DNA of 64,000 bases from positions 1 through 64,000 of the forward strand of contig AFRD01000135.1 in the NCBI GenBank assembly GCA_000222875.2. Direction: 5' to 3'. This DNA is from Periglandula ipomoeae IasaF13. Lineage: Eukaryota; Ascomycota; Sordariomycetes; Hypocreales; Clavicipitaceae. The position numbers were made by a program, and so were the translations under genes. Under the pieces are notes generated by a model. That model searched no databases. It was not told where the DNA came from and saw only the letters and a list, made by a program, of their open reading frames with translations. Shown here piece by piece: positions 34,688-45,408 of the stretch (the stretch's first letter is position 1; every line of letters begins with the position of its first letter).

Positions 34688-36228
34688 TATTAACAACAGT
34701 AGCTCGTCGTCGTGAAGGAAATAGAAGTGGAGGGCGGGAGAGGGTGCGGCACACTGCTGGATAATCAACAGCGTTTACGGGCAGACTCCTGCAGTTATTA
34801 CTTTTTCCAAGCCCAAGACTCACTAGCGACTTGGTCCGGGATATAAGGGACCATCAGTCATGATGTGTAATATGATAACGCCTCGGCTGAAGAGTTTAAA
34901 CTTGTTTCGTCAAAAAAAGAGCGGAATCCATCGACATTCTTCTATCAAACCCATCGGCCATTACCCCGCGCCAAAGAGGTTGCCAACTGGACGGATCAGA
35001 GACATGGGGCTGCCACGACTGGTTCGGACTTGTTGCCTTGTTTGAGAAGTGCGCCCAGATGGAGAAACAACTCACGATTTATGGACGAGTGCCCCTGTTT
35101 GGCACGCCCGCAAGAACGGAGCTGGTCTTGAAGAAAATGACACAAATGGGTGGCTCAAGTGGCTTCAGAAAAAGGAGTCCCTGAAGAGACGTGTCTGTCT
35201 GATCAGCAACTGGACTAGCCTGGGAGCAAATGGCTTCTTGATGCTTGTTGATTTCGCGACGTCGCAGCAGCTAGTGCGAAAAAAGGAAACGCCATATCTC
35301 CACCGGCAGCTCCATCCTGTGGTCTGAAAGGGCGGGAGCCAGCGGCACGCACCGTTCTTCTGCCCCCTAACCTTCACGCCGTTGCGGCTTGTGGTGCTCA
35401 GTATCATGATCCGAAGCATTGTCTTGGAATGCGATATGCTGCAATGTGCCTCAATGTCCCTGCAGGAACTGGGTCGACGGAGAGGACAAGTAGACAAACG
35501 AGATTGTGGGAATTGCTTCACATGCCACGACAGTTACGAACGGCTAGGTTCGAATGGTAGTCCTCTCCTGTCAAACCCTCGGAGCAATTTTCAGCATAGT
35601 CAAGGGTTGGGCCTAAACCATGTGTTGCTGGGACCAGGAAGCCGAATGACCAGCGTCTTGGTTAAAAGCAAAATATGGGGCTGATACCCTCCTCTTGGAA
35701 CTGATTGGCACTACAGTCTTGTCAAGCAGGGGGTTTGGAAAACCAGGTTCCGGCGCCGGTGGAGCAACGGTCTGGGACTTGAGAACTAGGATGCAAGTCA
35801 AGTGCCGTGGCCACAGTAGTAAAGCCCGTTATAATGAACTAGGCTGTAATTTTCTTGATGAGGCCACCAGCCAGTCGCTGTACCTACTTGACTCGAGTAC
35901 ATGGTCGGGGCATCGTCTTCCGTGACAGACATTGGGTGGATCAGGTATCTTTGAGTATGGTTCATCATACTTGTACCCAGGCCTTAGTGCCCTGTTCTGC
36001 CCTGTTCTGTGACCCGGCTGTGCCTTAAGTATAACTGACAAAGGGATGGAGTGAGTGGGTTAGGGTAAAAGGAGAGGACATTGGGAAACGGCTGTCCCGT
36101 TTTTCTCAAATATAAACCCGTTTCTGGGTCTATACTCCGATGGTTTCTGCCTCTGTCAAGAATGATTACCGACCCGTTGTAACGAGAACACTCACGCAGG
36201 TGGCGTTTACCGTTATTAATGTCAACTA
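34688..36228. other. Divergent intergenic region
   Basis: The shared upstream region (1.5 kb) of the hydrolase (minus) and the 7-TM protein (plus). Frames up to 118 codons occur on both strands without family features. CCCTGTTCTG is directly duplicated at about 35990-36010. Confidence 0.45.
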
Positions 36229-37616
36229 ATGTTCTCAGACGACAAGTCCGCATTACCTGGGCTCCCGGGCTATGATCCGGACAACCTTCAGCCATGGACT
36301 GTTGCAGTCGTCGTGTCTGTGACAGTGCTGGCACTGATCACTGTTGCCCTGCGTCTTCTTAGTCGCCGGCTCAATCGTCAGGACCTATGGTGGGATGATA
36401 AGATGATTCTTTTCTCCATGGTACGATTCTCACCTTGGCACTTTTTGTCCGTCTGCCGGCAGGCAACGTTATTAACCGGTTGTCCTTGTAGGGCTGGAAT
36501 CTTATCGTTGTCGGATTCATTTTCGCCATGTATTCATCCGGAATGGGAATCCATGCAGACAAGGTTGACCCGAAGCGAATCGTCATGATGGCAAAATGGT
36601 TGGTGGTGGCCGAGGTTCTCTATGCATGGAACTTGGGTTGGACCAAACTCAGTCTCTTGTTGATGTACTATCGCATCTTTCGTCATGAGTATTTCAAGAA
36701 GCTGGCATGGATAGTTGGCGCCTTCGTCTGGGCCTGGGTCATTTGTATCACCTTCTTGTTCATCTTCATCTGCGTACCCGTTCAGAAGCTATGGTACCCG
36801 CAACTCCCGGGTCATTGCATTAATCAAGTTGGCACCTGGATCGCCAATGCCGCCTCGACCATCTTCACCGACCTGGCTATTTTGATTATGCCTATTCCGC
36901 AGATCTGGAAGCTGCAGTTGAGAAAGCCCGAGAAGGTCGGTTTGACGTTTGCTTTTGGTCTCGGATTTTTGTAAGTTGTGCCCCCCATTTTCCAATATGA
37001 CAGCCTGGTACTGGTTTTAATCAGCTGCCTGTCCGACAGTGTTGTTTTTGCATCAGCGTATCGTACCAGCGTTCTTTTTACATATTCGAACTCCGATCCA
37101 ACCTACACATTGGCACCCACCGTGGGCTGGACGGCCATAGAAATGTCAGTGGGCATTATATCCGCATGCCTCCCGACGTTGCTCCCAGTCTTTCTGTATT
37201 GTGCGCGAGCATTCGGATACACGCGGTCAAACGTCGTTCCAAGTCGAGAGACGAATGCACCACCGACCTTTGGCGGCAGCGGCGGCAGTAAGTCGAAGGG
37301 CAAGAGCGCACCAACTACACTGAGTACCTTTGCTACTCGAGTGGACGACAATGATTCGGACAAGGCTCTCAATAACCCGTTCTACCGCCTGTCGGATGCT
37401 GCGGAATTGGACAGCGTAGCCTCGCATCCGCTTGACTCCAGGAGCATCACGCCAGAAGAATCTTCAGAGCCGACACTTCGAACCGACACCCTCGGGTACG
37501 GGCATTCCGTAAAGAGCTATACCATCAAGAATATCGAGAATCATGACGACGATATACCATTGCAGGGCATTCGGATTCAGACAGATTTCAAAAAGTCTAC
37601 ATCGAGGAAACGCTAG
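36229..37616 (+). CDS. Fungal rhodopsin-like (SAT4-type) seven-transmembrane protein
   Basis: Three exons, 36229..36420, 36492..36970 and 37025..37616, encode 420 residues. This integral membrane family is abundant in filamentous ascomycetes; members are mostly uncharacterised, and some resemble Pth11-type receptors without the CFEM domain. TM1 is WTVAVVVSVTVLALITVALR. RLNRQDLWWDDKMILFSM spans to TM2 after the intron and is the family signature before TM2 (LWWDD). Further segments include LGWTKLSLLLMYYRIF, WIVGAFVWAWVICITFLFIF, FTDLAILIMPIPQIWKL and VGWTAIEMSVGIISACLPTL. The latter two are the classic SAT4 motifs (D..L...P.P..W.L; WT.IE...GII.ACLPTL). The cytosolic tail of about 130 residues is Ser/Asp-rich. 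An overlapping out-of-frame ATG lies 10 nt upstream at 36219. Confidence 0.9.
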
Positions 37617-38494
37617 GTCGGTTCAATTGGGCGAAAAGTATCATTATGTTAACGTTTGGAAAATAAGCATGTATTGTGTTCTATTAGCGCGTACTTGTTT
37701 GGGGCATGGATGGAGATTTTCATAAGAGCAGGGGCTCAAGTAAAGAGGACGGAAGGTTGCAGAAGATAGCGAAACTTGTGAACCGAAACGAACATTCTCA
37801 GCTGACTGGTCGGTACAGCCATTGCTTCTTTCCTCATGACTGAAGCAAGGAAGCAAGAAGGAGCAACCACGTACGTGCCGTGGCCCTTCTCGACCTCAGA
37901 TACCCCGAAATTCAAGGTTTAGAGATTTTAAAATACAAGCACTCCATACTTCATCATAAATGAGATCGTGTCTTCTCATGTACATGTTCTTACAAGATAA
38001 CTCTATCTTGCTGTACATGAGTCTGCCGAACTCTGTTACAGTCCAAACCCGCCCCACCGAGAGATGCAGTGTCCAAATGGTGCGTACGCAACTCTGCACA
38101 GCAGACAGCGAGTATTATGAGGTCTATTCCATTCACGCGCAAATGCATTTAGAGAAGGTAAAGCGGATGTATCCCATGCTATGCGAACAGACCCTATAGA
38201 ACTCGAACTAAGAATGGAACACCATGCCGGTCGGTTTAAGGTTATTATGCCATGGCTGGGGATGTGGACGCGGGCCGTGACGCCTGCTGTATTAAAAAAA
38301 AAAGTCAGTGCATCGCCCCCATGTCGCCGTCTCATGCTTTAGTTGCGCCTTCGTCACCTCAAATCTGTAGCGCATTTCGTTCAACGCCTGGTGTACACAA
38401 CGCAATAAACTTGTCGTTGGACTCCTCACACTGCTGTTCGGTTACTTAATACCCCGTGGACATCGGGCTCAGGCAGTCATTCTCGTAGCCAGCT
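37617..38494. other. Intergenic region
   Basis: An 878-bp spacer between two plus-strand genes. It has an A run at about 38294-38303 and no supportable gene. Confidence 0.45.
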
Positions 38495-38785
38495 ATGAAC
38501 CGGCCGAGAAATCGTCAGCCACGGCCACCTAGGCAAGGCCAAAAGAACGACAGACATTCAGGAACTACATCTCGAGGCTCGCCAGCCACGCCACAACAAG
38601 CTGCTGGCACAGTCCCGACGATCCAGAAGGTAGTGCCCGGAGCATCCGTGTTCATCGTCCTGAAGGAAGACCAGCCCACTGGCAAAGAGACGGCTGGTGT
38701 GGTCGCAGAGCTCTTGACCCGCGGCAATCATCCCCGCGGCATCAAAGTGAGGTTGCGAAACGGGCAAGTAGGCAGGGTGCAATGA
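38495..38785 (+). CDS. YwbE-like DUF2196 protein, N-terminal part ending at TGA
   Basis: A frame of 96 residues from ATG 38495. After a basic, Arg/Gln/Pro-rich leader the conserved DUF2196 core appears: VVPGASVFIVLKEDQPTGKE, ELLTRGNHPRGIKVRLRNGQ and VGRVQ. Bacterial YwbE proteins consist of this core alone, with no known function. Here the frame meets TGA at 38783..38785 immediately after the conserved GRVQ, and the same frame stays open for another 100 codons that look like the usual fungal C-terminal extension (38786..39085). Either this short form is the product, or the stop is a lesion or is bypassed. A C-to-T change from CGA would explain the stop. Confidence 0.75.
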   Translation: MNRPRNRQPRPPRQGQKNDRHSGTTSRGSPATPQQAAGTVPTIQKVVPGASVFIVLKEDQPTGKETAGVVAELLTRGNHPRGIKVRLRNGQVGRVQ

Positions 38786-39085
38786 ATGGGAGATGGTTCA
38801 AGTACGCAGACCGCGAGCACAGAAACATCCACCAAGTCAAATCAATCAACGAGGTTTAGTTACCGATATACCGATGTGCGGAACGACTTGGATTATCCTT
38901 CGGAGCCACCAGCTAGGAGCTTGGCCGATTTTCTTCCACCCTCTTATGACGGCGCGGATGACGGTTTGAACGCTATAGATTCCGCTGCGACTGCATATGT
39001 TGCAGTGCATTGCCCGTTCTGTGATTCATTCGAAGGGGATGAAACAGCAGTCATGCACCACATCGAACAGAAGCACTTGACTTGA
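38786..39085 (+). other. In-frame C-terminal extension of the DUF2196 gene, zinc-finger-like
   Basis: A 100-codon continuation in the same frame as the DUF2196 core, directly after its TGA. It contains RYTDVRNDLDYPSEPPARSL and ADFLPPSY, then VHCPFCDSFEGDETAVMHHI with EQKHLT, a C-x2-C...H-x5-H finger-like end. Fungal DUF2196 proteins, as I recall them, carry this type of tail. It could be expressed by read-through, through an in-frame 42-bp GTAGGC...CAG excision (38767..38808) that would remove the TGA, or not at all. Confidence 0.6.
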
Positions 39086-40223
39086 GTTTGCATAATGAGA
39101 AGTTGCTTCTCATGTACTGAAATGGTCCGCGGTGCTCATATAGACGGCATACTACTAAATGGTCAATGACGGCTCTAAGCTGGATAGCGCATCATTCCTT
39201 CCCGCGAGGCATATGCGGATTTGGTCATGCCACTCACAACCCCAATCGTTGCCTCAGACGAGTTAGCGGAGTCCTTGGCTCCTTGTTTTAAGCCTCTGTT
39301 AAATTTCGGCTTAGACAGCCCCGTCGCTCTGAGACTGGCTCTGGGTCTTTGAGACTGGGGAAAGGAAGTCGATCTCATACAGTCCGGCCCGTCAGTCGCT
39401 TCACTGCCGTGTGCCAGGATCCCTCGACAGTGGTTCTCGGGCAAGTGTTCGATTGAGCAGCAATATATCGAAACGTGGATTGACCTCTGTCACCTTTACG
39501 ACATTGAAACAGCCAGACAGTTTTATTTGTGGGGTTAGAAACTGGTCTGGATGGTGGCAGACCATACTCGAGTGTCGTGCTACGCTACAGTCGAGGCTAT
39601 ATAGATTACATAAACCTATATATGGTATGGCTGTTTAGCAGCAGCGACCATCTCTGCTGGCGGCCCGTTTAGAATAACTGTGAGATACTGTGATAAAAAA
39701 CTTTAATATATATCAGAATATGTGGTCTTAATTGAACCAAGGTTCGCGATTGCAGCATTAATGCTGCTGGCGCAGAGTTATTATAACAAGCTCTATGACT
39801 GCGTTTAAGACTCTACATCATGCATAACCAACCTCATAAGTCATATATACAAGAAGAAACTCTCATAAACGCAAGCATTATAAATCGAGGCTCTACCCCT
39901 CGCAATCCACGAATTCTCCTCTCCCTTCACACAAAGGAAACACCTAATTGCAGCTGCAAACAGCAACCACAACTGAGCAACAAGACCTCACACACACACA
40001 CAGAAACACCAAAACACAGCAGCGCCATTGTGGGGAGGATCGAGGAAGACCCGAGTGCATCTGACCTCTTATGGAAAGCGACCCAAAGAACCTTGGCTTA
40101 CAACATCAACAAGCAACAAGCTACGAGACAGTAAGGTACCCGTTACAGCCAACAGGGATCGAAGCTGACCAGACCTAGTGGCTCAGGGGGAGATCAAGGA
40201 CACCGCTGGCACAGAGGTCTTGA
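39086..40223. other. AT-rich intergenic DNA, probable decayed mobile element
   Basis: From about 39600 onward the sequence becomes AT-rich with TATATA stretches, a (CA)n run near 39990 and a small palindrome (GCAGCATTAATGCTGC) at about 39753-39768. A plus-strand frame at 39820..40134 is Thr/Ser/Gln/Asn-rich and not a recognisable protein. It leads directly into the hairpin element. Confidence 0.5.
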
Positions 40224-40484
40224 AGTCCCGTTGTAAAAAGGAACTGGCTGCTGCTGAGACTGGGGCTCAAGGGAAGGAAATACTAAAGAAATATGCAAAA
40301 GCATGTATAAAACTAGAGAAAAATAAGGGGACTAAAAACCCTAAACTAAACTAACTAAAAGGCTAAGGGTTTTTAGCTCCCTTATTTTTCTCTAGTTCTA
40401 TACATGCTTTTGCATATTTCTTTAGTATTTCCTTCCCTTGAGCCTCAGTCTTAGCAGCAGCCAGTTCCTTATTACAGCGGGACT
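40224..40484. repeat. 261-bp near-perfect inverted repeat (119-bp arms, 23-bp loop)
   Basis: The left arm 40224..40342 and right arm 40366..40484 are reverse complements with about seven mismatches in 119 positions and no gaps; the loop 40343..40365 is 23 bp. Arms begin AGTCCCG and end AACCCT. In one frame the left arm reads as a basic helical peptide (GKEILKKYAKACIKLEKNKG), and this frame extends upstream from the arm, so it looks like the tail of a former transposase-type or other repeat-borne gene. A copy was placed next to itself in inverted orientation. I cannot identify the parent element. Confidence 0.85.
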
Positions 40485-40556
40485 ACTCATGATCTTGTAT
40501 TCGATGAAGCTGGACTTAATTCGATATGTCTCTCTGATCATTTTGGTATCATAAAA

Positions 40557-42702
40557 CTACAAGTGACTTTCCCATGGGCCAAATATGCCAGACATCCACG
40601 TCAAGTCCGTCAGATCCAATCCTGCCGCCGGGTCATCTGTCACACCATCCCCAACCACCAATCCTGCCGTAGCATCCATAGCCTGCGGTCCAGCCTGCAT
40701 GACATTGCCCTGACTATTAGGTGTAAGTAGCGACGCATCCCGTAGGAACGGCGCCAGGACAGGTTCCCACGAATTTCGAAGATTCCTCAAAATCTTGGCA
40801 CCCTTCGTAAACAGCGTACCATCCTGGTCATCTGTCCGGATGGGATACACCTCATCCGCCCTATAAAATAATTCGATCGTCTTGTCCAGCATGTACAGTA
40901 AATCGACTGTACTTCTCATTATCTCCTTATCCCAAGCAGGATTCTCATAGATGGTCAGTTTGTACAGTGTTGCCTGCATGTGAGACATGCTCACGTATGC
41001 GGCGAACGGTAATCCCGCAACCTGTACGGGTGGTAGTGCGAAGAACGCATCATAAAAGACTTTGGCTGATTTGGCGCATGAGTATAGACTATTTATGCGT
41101 AGGGGCTCGGGCATATTCTGGTCGGTAAACACGCCGATGGAATGGACGAGAGCCTCGATGCTATGGTAATGCATGAGGATATGGGCTACAAGCGAATAGA
41201 GACGGTTAGCCATGCCTGTCTTATCTTGGAAATATTTATTGCGCGAAGCTCGGGTGACATACTGTTCTTGGCCAGACGATCTGGGAGCTGACTACGGATT
41301 TCATGTAGCCGTGACACCAAACCCGGTTTCAATATATAGGCCGGGTTCTCGCCTGAATTTGGCGGTTTTTCTCGTGTGAGCTGCTGTACCTCCTCGCCTA
41401 CGAGCTGAATCTTGATCAGCGTGACGAGGATGACGTCCGATGGCACTTCATTTTCCCTCTCCAATACCTCTAAACACTCCTTCATGTGGGGAGTCCAAGT
41501 GAGGGTCTCCATCTTTACAATGAAACCCGTCGTTCTGGTACAAGAATTAGTCTGGAGTCATTCATCATTTCACAATGCTGCAAACTGAGCTTACATAGAA
41601 ATCACCAGCCATAGGCCCAATATCGCCCTGCGCTCATCCATCGTCCGAACCTTTGGTGCCGGTGGGACTCGCGTGCTCCACATCTTGAAGTACATCGTAG
41701 ACTGTTGTTCTTCAAACGGAGATCGAGTCAGACCCATGTCGAACGCAATAGATTGCGCCAGAGTAGAATAGATTAGAACAAAGGGTTTCATCCCCGGACC
41801 GGTATTCATCGTAGCCCTGCTGTTGAAACTCAGTTAGACAATGTTGCACAGTCAATAGCCACAGACCTCAAAACCGACGAATCGGATAGTTCGGACAATC
41901 CCCAGACGTACCAAGTGATGAAAGCGATTAACCCCTGCAGCATATCCATACTTGGATCATACTTCAGCACAACCCTATCTGCCACTTCTTGTCGAACCTT
42001 TTCTCGCATAATCCGCTGCTGGGGATTCGACATGGAGCACAAGTTCATAATGCACATCCATAAGAATGGCTTTTCTCTTTTTAGCGCCTCTGCTGTGAGC
42101 TCTCTTGGTAAGTGCATGAAGGGAGCAGCTTGTAACCAATCCCGGAACTTCGCCAGGTAGGCTTCTGCTTCATGTGGAGTTGGTTCGGGCCTCTTATCGA
42201 ATTCATTTAGAGGCGGGATGCTTCTCCCTGTTGTTGTATCGGGACCAATGCCCATACAGTTATTATGATTTGAACCAATGCTGGACTTGTGGTCCTGCGG
42301 ATTTGGTCGACATGGGTCCGCCGTGGCGGCTGCTGCTAATGAGTCCAGCCGACTGGGATATGATTGTGACGATGATGAAGATGGTGTCATATTAGTGATG
42401 GACTGGTATGGATTATTTGGCCGTGGCGCTGCATCATGACTCGCTCTGAGCATTGATACGAGGTCCTCGATCTTCTCTTCGAGCTGTGCAGTGCGGGAGG
42501 TGGCAGTCTTCTTGGTGACGCGTTTCCGCATCGTCGAGACCTGATGACATTCTTTTCCCAAACGGTGACATCTCTCACAGCTACCCCCCGTCAACCTCAA
42601 GATGCATCTGCATTTTGCCCGAGAACAGTTAGTACAGGAGCGGCCGTAGCCGGCGGGAATGCCATCGGTTGTACCAGCTGCGTTAGTGGAGGTTGGCGTC
42701 AT
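40557..42702 (-). CDS. Zn2Cys6 transcription factor with fungal-specific middle domain
   Basis: Four exons, 41867..42702, 41595..41816, 41263..41534 and 40557..41215, give 1989 nt and 662 residues. The N-terminal zinc cluster at about residues 23-52 is CTNCSRAKCRC, then GGSCERCHRLGKEC, with spacing C-x2-C-x6-C-x8-C-x2-C-x6-C. A basic linker and a short coiled coil (AQLEEKIEDLVSMLRA) follow, as expected for a dimeric DNA-binding protein. The middle region (FRDWLQAAPFMHLPRELTAE and MKPFVLIYSTLAQSIAFDMG) matches the fungal-specific regulatory domain of Leu3/War1-like factors. Introns are GT-AG of 50, 60 and 47 bp, and splice joins restore WLVISITTGFIVK and RLAKNSMANRLYS. An upstream in-frame ATG at 42897 exists, but its 65-residue extension looks like leader sequence. 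Targets are unknown. Confidence 0.88.
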
Positions 42703-43686
42703 GTCTGATGGTGTGGCTCTGTCATGCACCAGAGTCCAATGAATGACAGTGGTGGAATTGATGTCGCTCGCCAGCTGAACTCCGGTCCAATCTTGCCGCA
42801 AATTCGCTGATATTGACACGGGAATTGGAGAAGGGATTTGACTCAAAACATTGGGCCAGTTTCTGCAACGGAATTGAAGGATCATGTCCCACGGCATGCG
42901 ACTTGGGTCGTTGGCGCTCGCTGCGAATGCCGAAAGTGGGGCTGACTCAGCGTGACATGTGCAACTTGGCTGCCCCTTTGGTGACCTGCACGAATCCGTG
43001 CGGTAGCTGGAGGCGGGGTTTGGAGTTTGTCAAATCCGATATCCGTGTTTCTTGCCTAATTCGGTCGAGATGGCTCACCAAGGTCAAGGAACACAGTTAG
43101 ACAGTTGTCAAAGCCATAAAAGACCATATTGTATTCTTGACTAAATGGGACTAAATCATATTGGGCGCTCGAATCCTGGCATCAGAGCCTCGAAACTCAT
43201 AAAGACGATTTTCTCATTTGCCAAGCGGCAGTCAACGCCCTAGAGTCCACCATCAATACGCCACCATTCTGGCATCTCAGCATAGCTGGTATCGAGACGA
43301 TTTGTGATTGAACATTAAGTACTAGTATCTCACTTAAAATTATTCAATTGAACTAGGAACAGGACTCTTGATACTCAAACAGCTCCAATCGGCTGTAGCG
43401 AACTAGTCCAAGATTTCGTCGGCCGGCGTGTAGGGTAGCAGGACATCTCTCTTTTGGCAGACATGGCAGCCGCTCTCCTTTCCTCCCGCAGCCATGCTAT
43501 TGGACCCTGTTTACATAACACGCAGCCAATCACCACAATGAGACCTCATGACCACCCTGTTTAGGCCGATACCTTCCGAGTTCCCTTGACATCGCGCATT
43601 CACAACGTCAAATTTCCCAACTCTTCGTCGAACATCCTAAGTACTCACCTCAGCCTGCTTGCATTCGGGTCGCACTCGGAGCGGCC
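42703..43686. other. Divergent intergenic region
   Basis: The shared upstream region of the second zinc-cluster regulator (minus) and the FMP32-like gene (plus). Nothing beyond short random frames is seen. Confidence 0.45.
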
Positions 43687-44537
43687 ATGGCCTCTGAACT
43701 GTTACCACGATTTCTCCTGCCCAGATTGAGCTGGGGCGCACCGCTCTCTGCAACCCGCGCAGCAAGACCGTTCAACGTCCTCCAAGGAGGCAATACTGCT
43801 CCACGATGGCAACACTCTCTGACCACCGCGAGGTTGCATGAGGACTCATCTGCCCGGCGGCAAACAACATCTCAAAGGAGCCCAATTCTATTTCGAACTT
43901 TCCATGCGACAGCGCAGCGACGGCGCGATCATCACTTTGACACACTGAAGTTTGTCAAGCGTCTACAGGAAGAGGGGTTCACTGAAGAGCAATCCGTGGC
44001 GATGATGAAGGTGCTCAACGATGTGATTGAGGAAAGGTGAGGACCAAAAGCCCCGAAAACAGACTGAACTTTGAGTTAAGAGCAAGTACTGACTTGGGAA
44101 CAACTAGCATCCAAAACCTAGCTCGCACAATGGTACTCCGAGAAGACGCAGCCAAAGCCACATACACTCAGAAAGTCGACTTTGCGAAGCTTCGCTCAGA
44201 GCTTCTGTCAGCAGATAGCACCGAGTCAAACACGACGCGCAGCGCCCACGAGCGTCTAAACAACGACATTGCCAAGCTCAGCAGCCGTCTCCGAGACGAG
44301 ATTTCGCGAACACAGGCAAGCGTGCGACTAGATTTGAATTTGGAGAAGGGCCGTATCCGGGAGGAGGCAGTTGGGCAGGAGCTCAAGATCAAAGAGACGG
44401 AGACGAAGATTGAGCAGGAGGTTGCGGCGCTGCGGGAGAAATTGGAGCAGGTCAAGTTTCAGACGCTACAGTGGCTGATGGGTGTGTGCACTGGTTTTGC
44501 GGCGTTGATGTTGGGTGCCTGGAGATTGCTCATGTGA
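43687..44537 (+). CDS. FMP32: Mitochondrial DUF1640 protein (FMP32/MCUR1-like)
   Basis: Two exons, 43687..44036 and 44108..44537, are joined by a 71-bp GTGAGG...TAG intron, giving 259 residues. The family resides in the mitochondrial inner membrane. Yeast Fmp32 is linked to cytochrome oxidase assembly and proline metabolism; the animal homologue MCUR1 is linked to calcium-uniporter regulation. The first 75 residues are an Arg/Ser-rich presequence. HFDTLKFVKRLQEEGFTEEQ then VAMMKVLNDVIEE, joined across the intron to SIQNLARTMVLRED, is the conserved head. A long coiled coil (LNNDIAKLSSRLRDEISRTQ through KETETKIEQEVAALREKLEQ) follows. The C-terminal anchor is TLQWLMGVCTGFAALMLGAW. The layout of presequence, coiled coil and terminal TM is exactly that of the family. 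Confidence 0.92.
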
Positions 44538-45408
44538 GGGATGGTTTGGGTTGGGACGGACAAGCAAGGAGTGGTTGGAAGAGGCTCTTGCGCGATTAAA
44601 CCTCGAGCAGTGAAGTTATTCAGTGGCTGTGCACACGCAGATTTTCTCATGTTTTGCATAAATGAATCTAGAGGTTGTCTTTAATTAGACCATATCTCAT
44701 ACTTCAATGCTCAGCGGCCCGACGTTGAATGTGTGATGAAGCGATGGTGATGAATGACTGCTAGGATCCGACAGTGGTCAGAAGTAATTTCGGGACTGGT
44801 ATTTCACTTAACACAGTTCCATATCCTGAGGTCATTCAGCTTTCAAAATTGAAAATCTTTCCAAATGGAACTATCAAACGGCATTTATATCAAAATATGG
44901 AATGAACATCAATCTGGTGACATGCATCATTCTATACTCGAATATTCGGGTCAGGCAATGACGTCTCTAAGGATTTTATGACTTCTGAATGTATGCACTT
45001 CCGGTCTCAATATAAGGCGTGAAACTCAGGCGCTAGTCCGTTCGCCCAAATAACCCAGCAATCAAAGGGCTCAATCCGTCCTATTTAGCCAATTCGATCT
45101 CATATGCACAATACCTCTCTGGGCACCTCCAGGCGATTCATTACCCGTCCATCGGCGAACCCCACCATGGGACCCCCGCCGAAGACGGGGAGGGCGCGGG
45201 GCTCTGTCGACCATGGCTCGCTACAGGGCGATACCGACGGATGTTTACATGGAACAAAAAGTTGCTCACTCATTGTACATTGCTGCTGCAGGCTCAATTC
45301 GTCAATATCCCTCTGTACATAGATAGGACAACACGAAAAGAGACTCATTGCCGACAACTCTGAGAATTGAACCTTCTAGAAGCGCACCTCTTACCCCAAT
45401 AAGTCATC
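44538..45408. other. Intergenic: hydroxyacid dehydrogenase promoter
   Basis: An 871-bp spacer between two plus-strand genes. No supportable gene or notable element is seen. Confidence 0.45.

Noticed and set aside
42700..42897. A longer N-terminus for the second zinc-cluster regulator from ATG 42897
   Set aside because: The extra 65 residues lack conservation features; the ATG at 42702 places the cluster at the usual distance from the N-terminus. It is not excluded.
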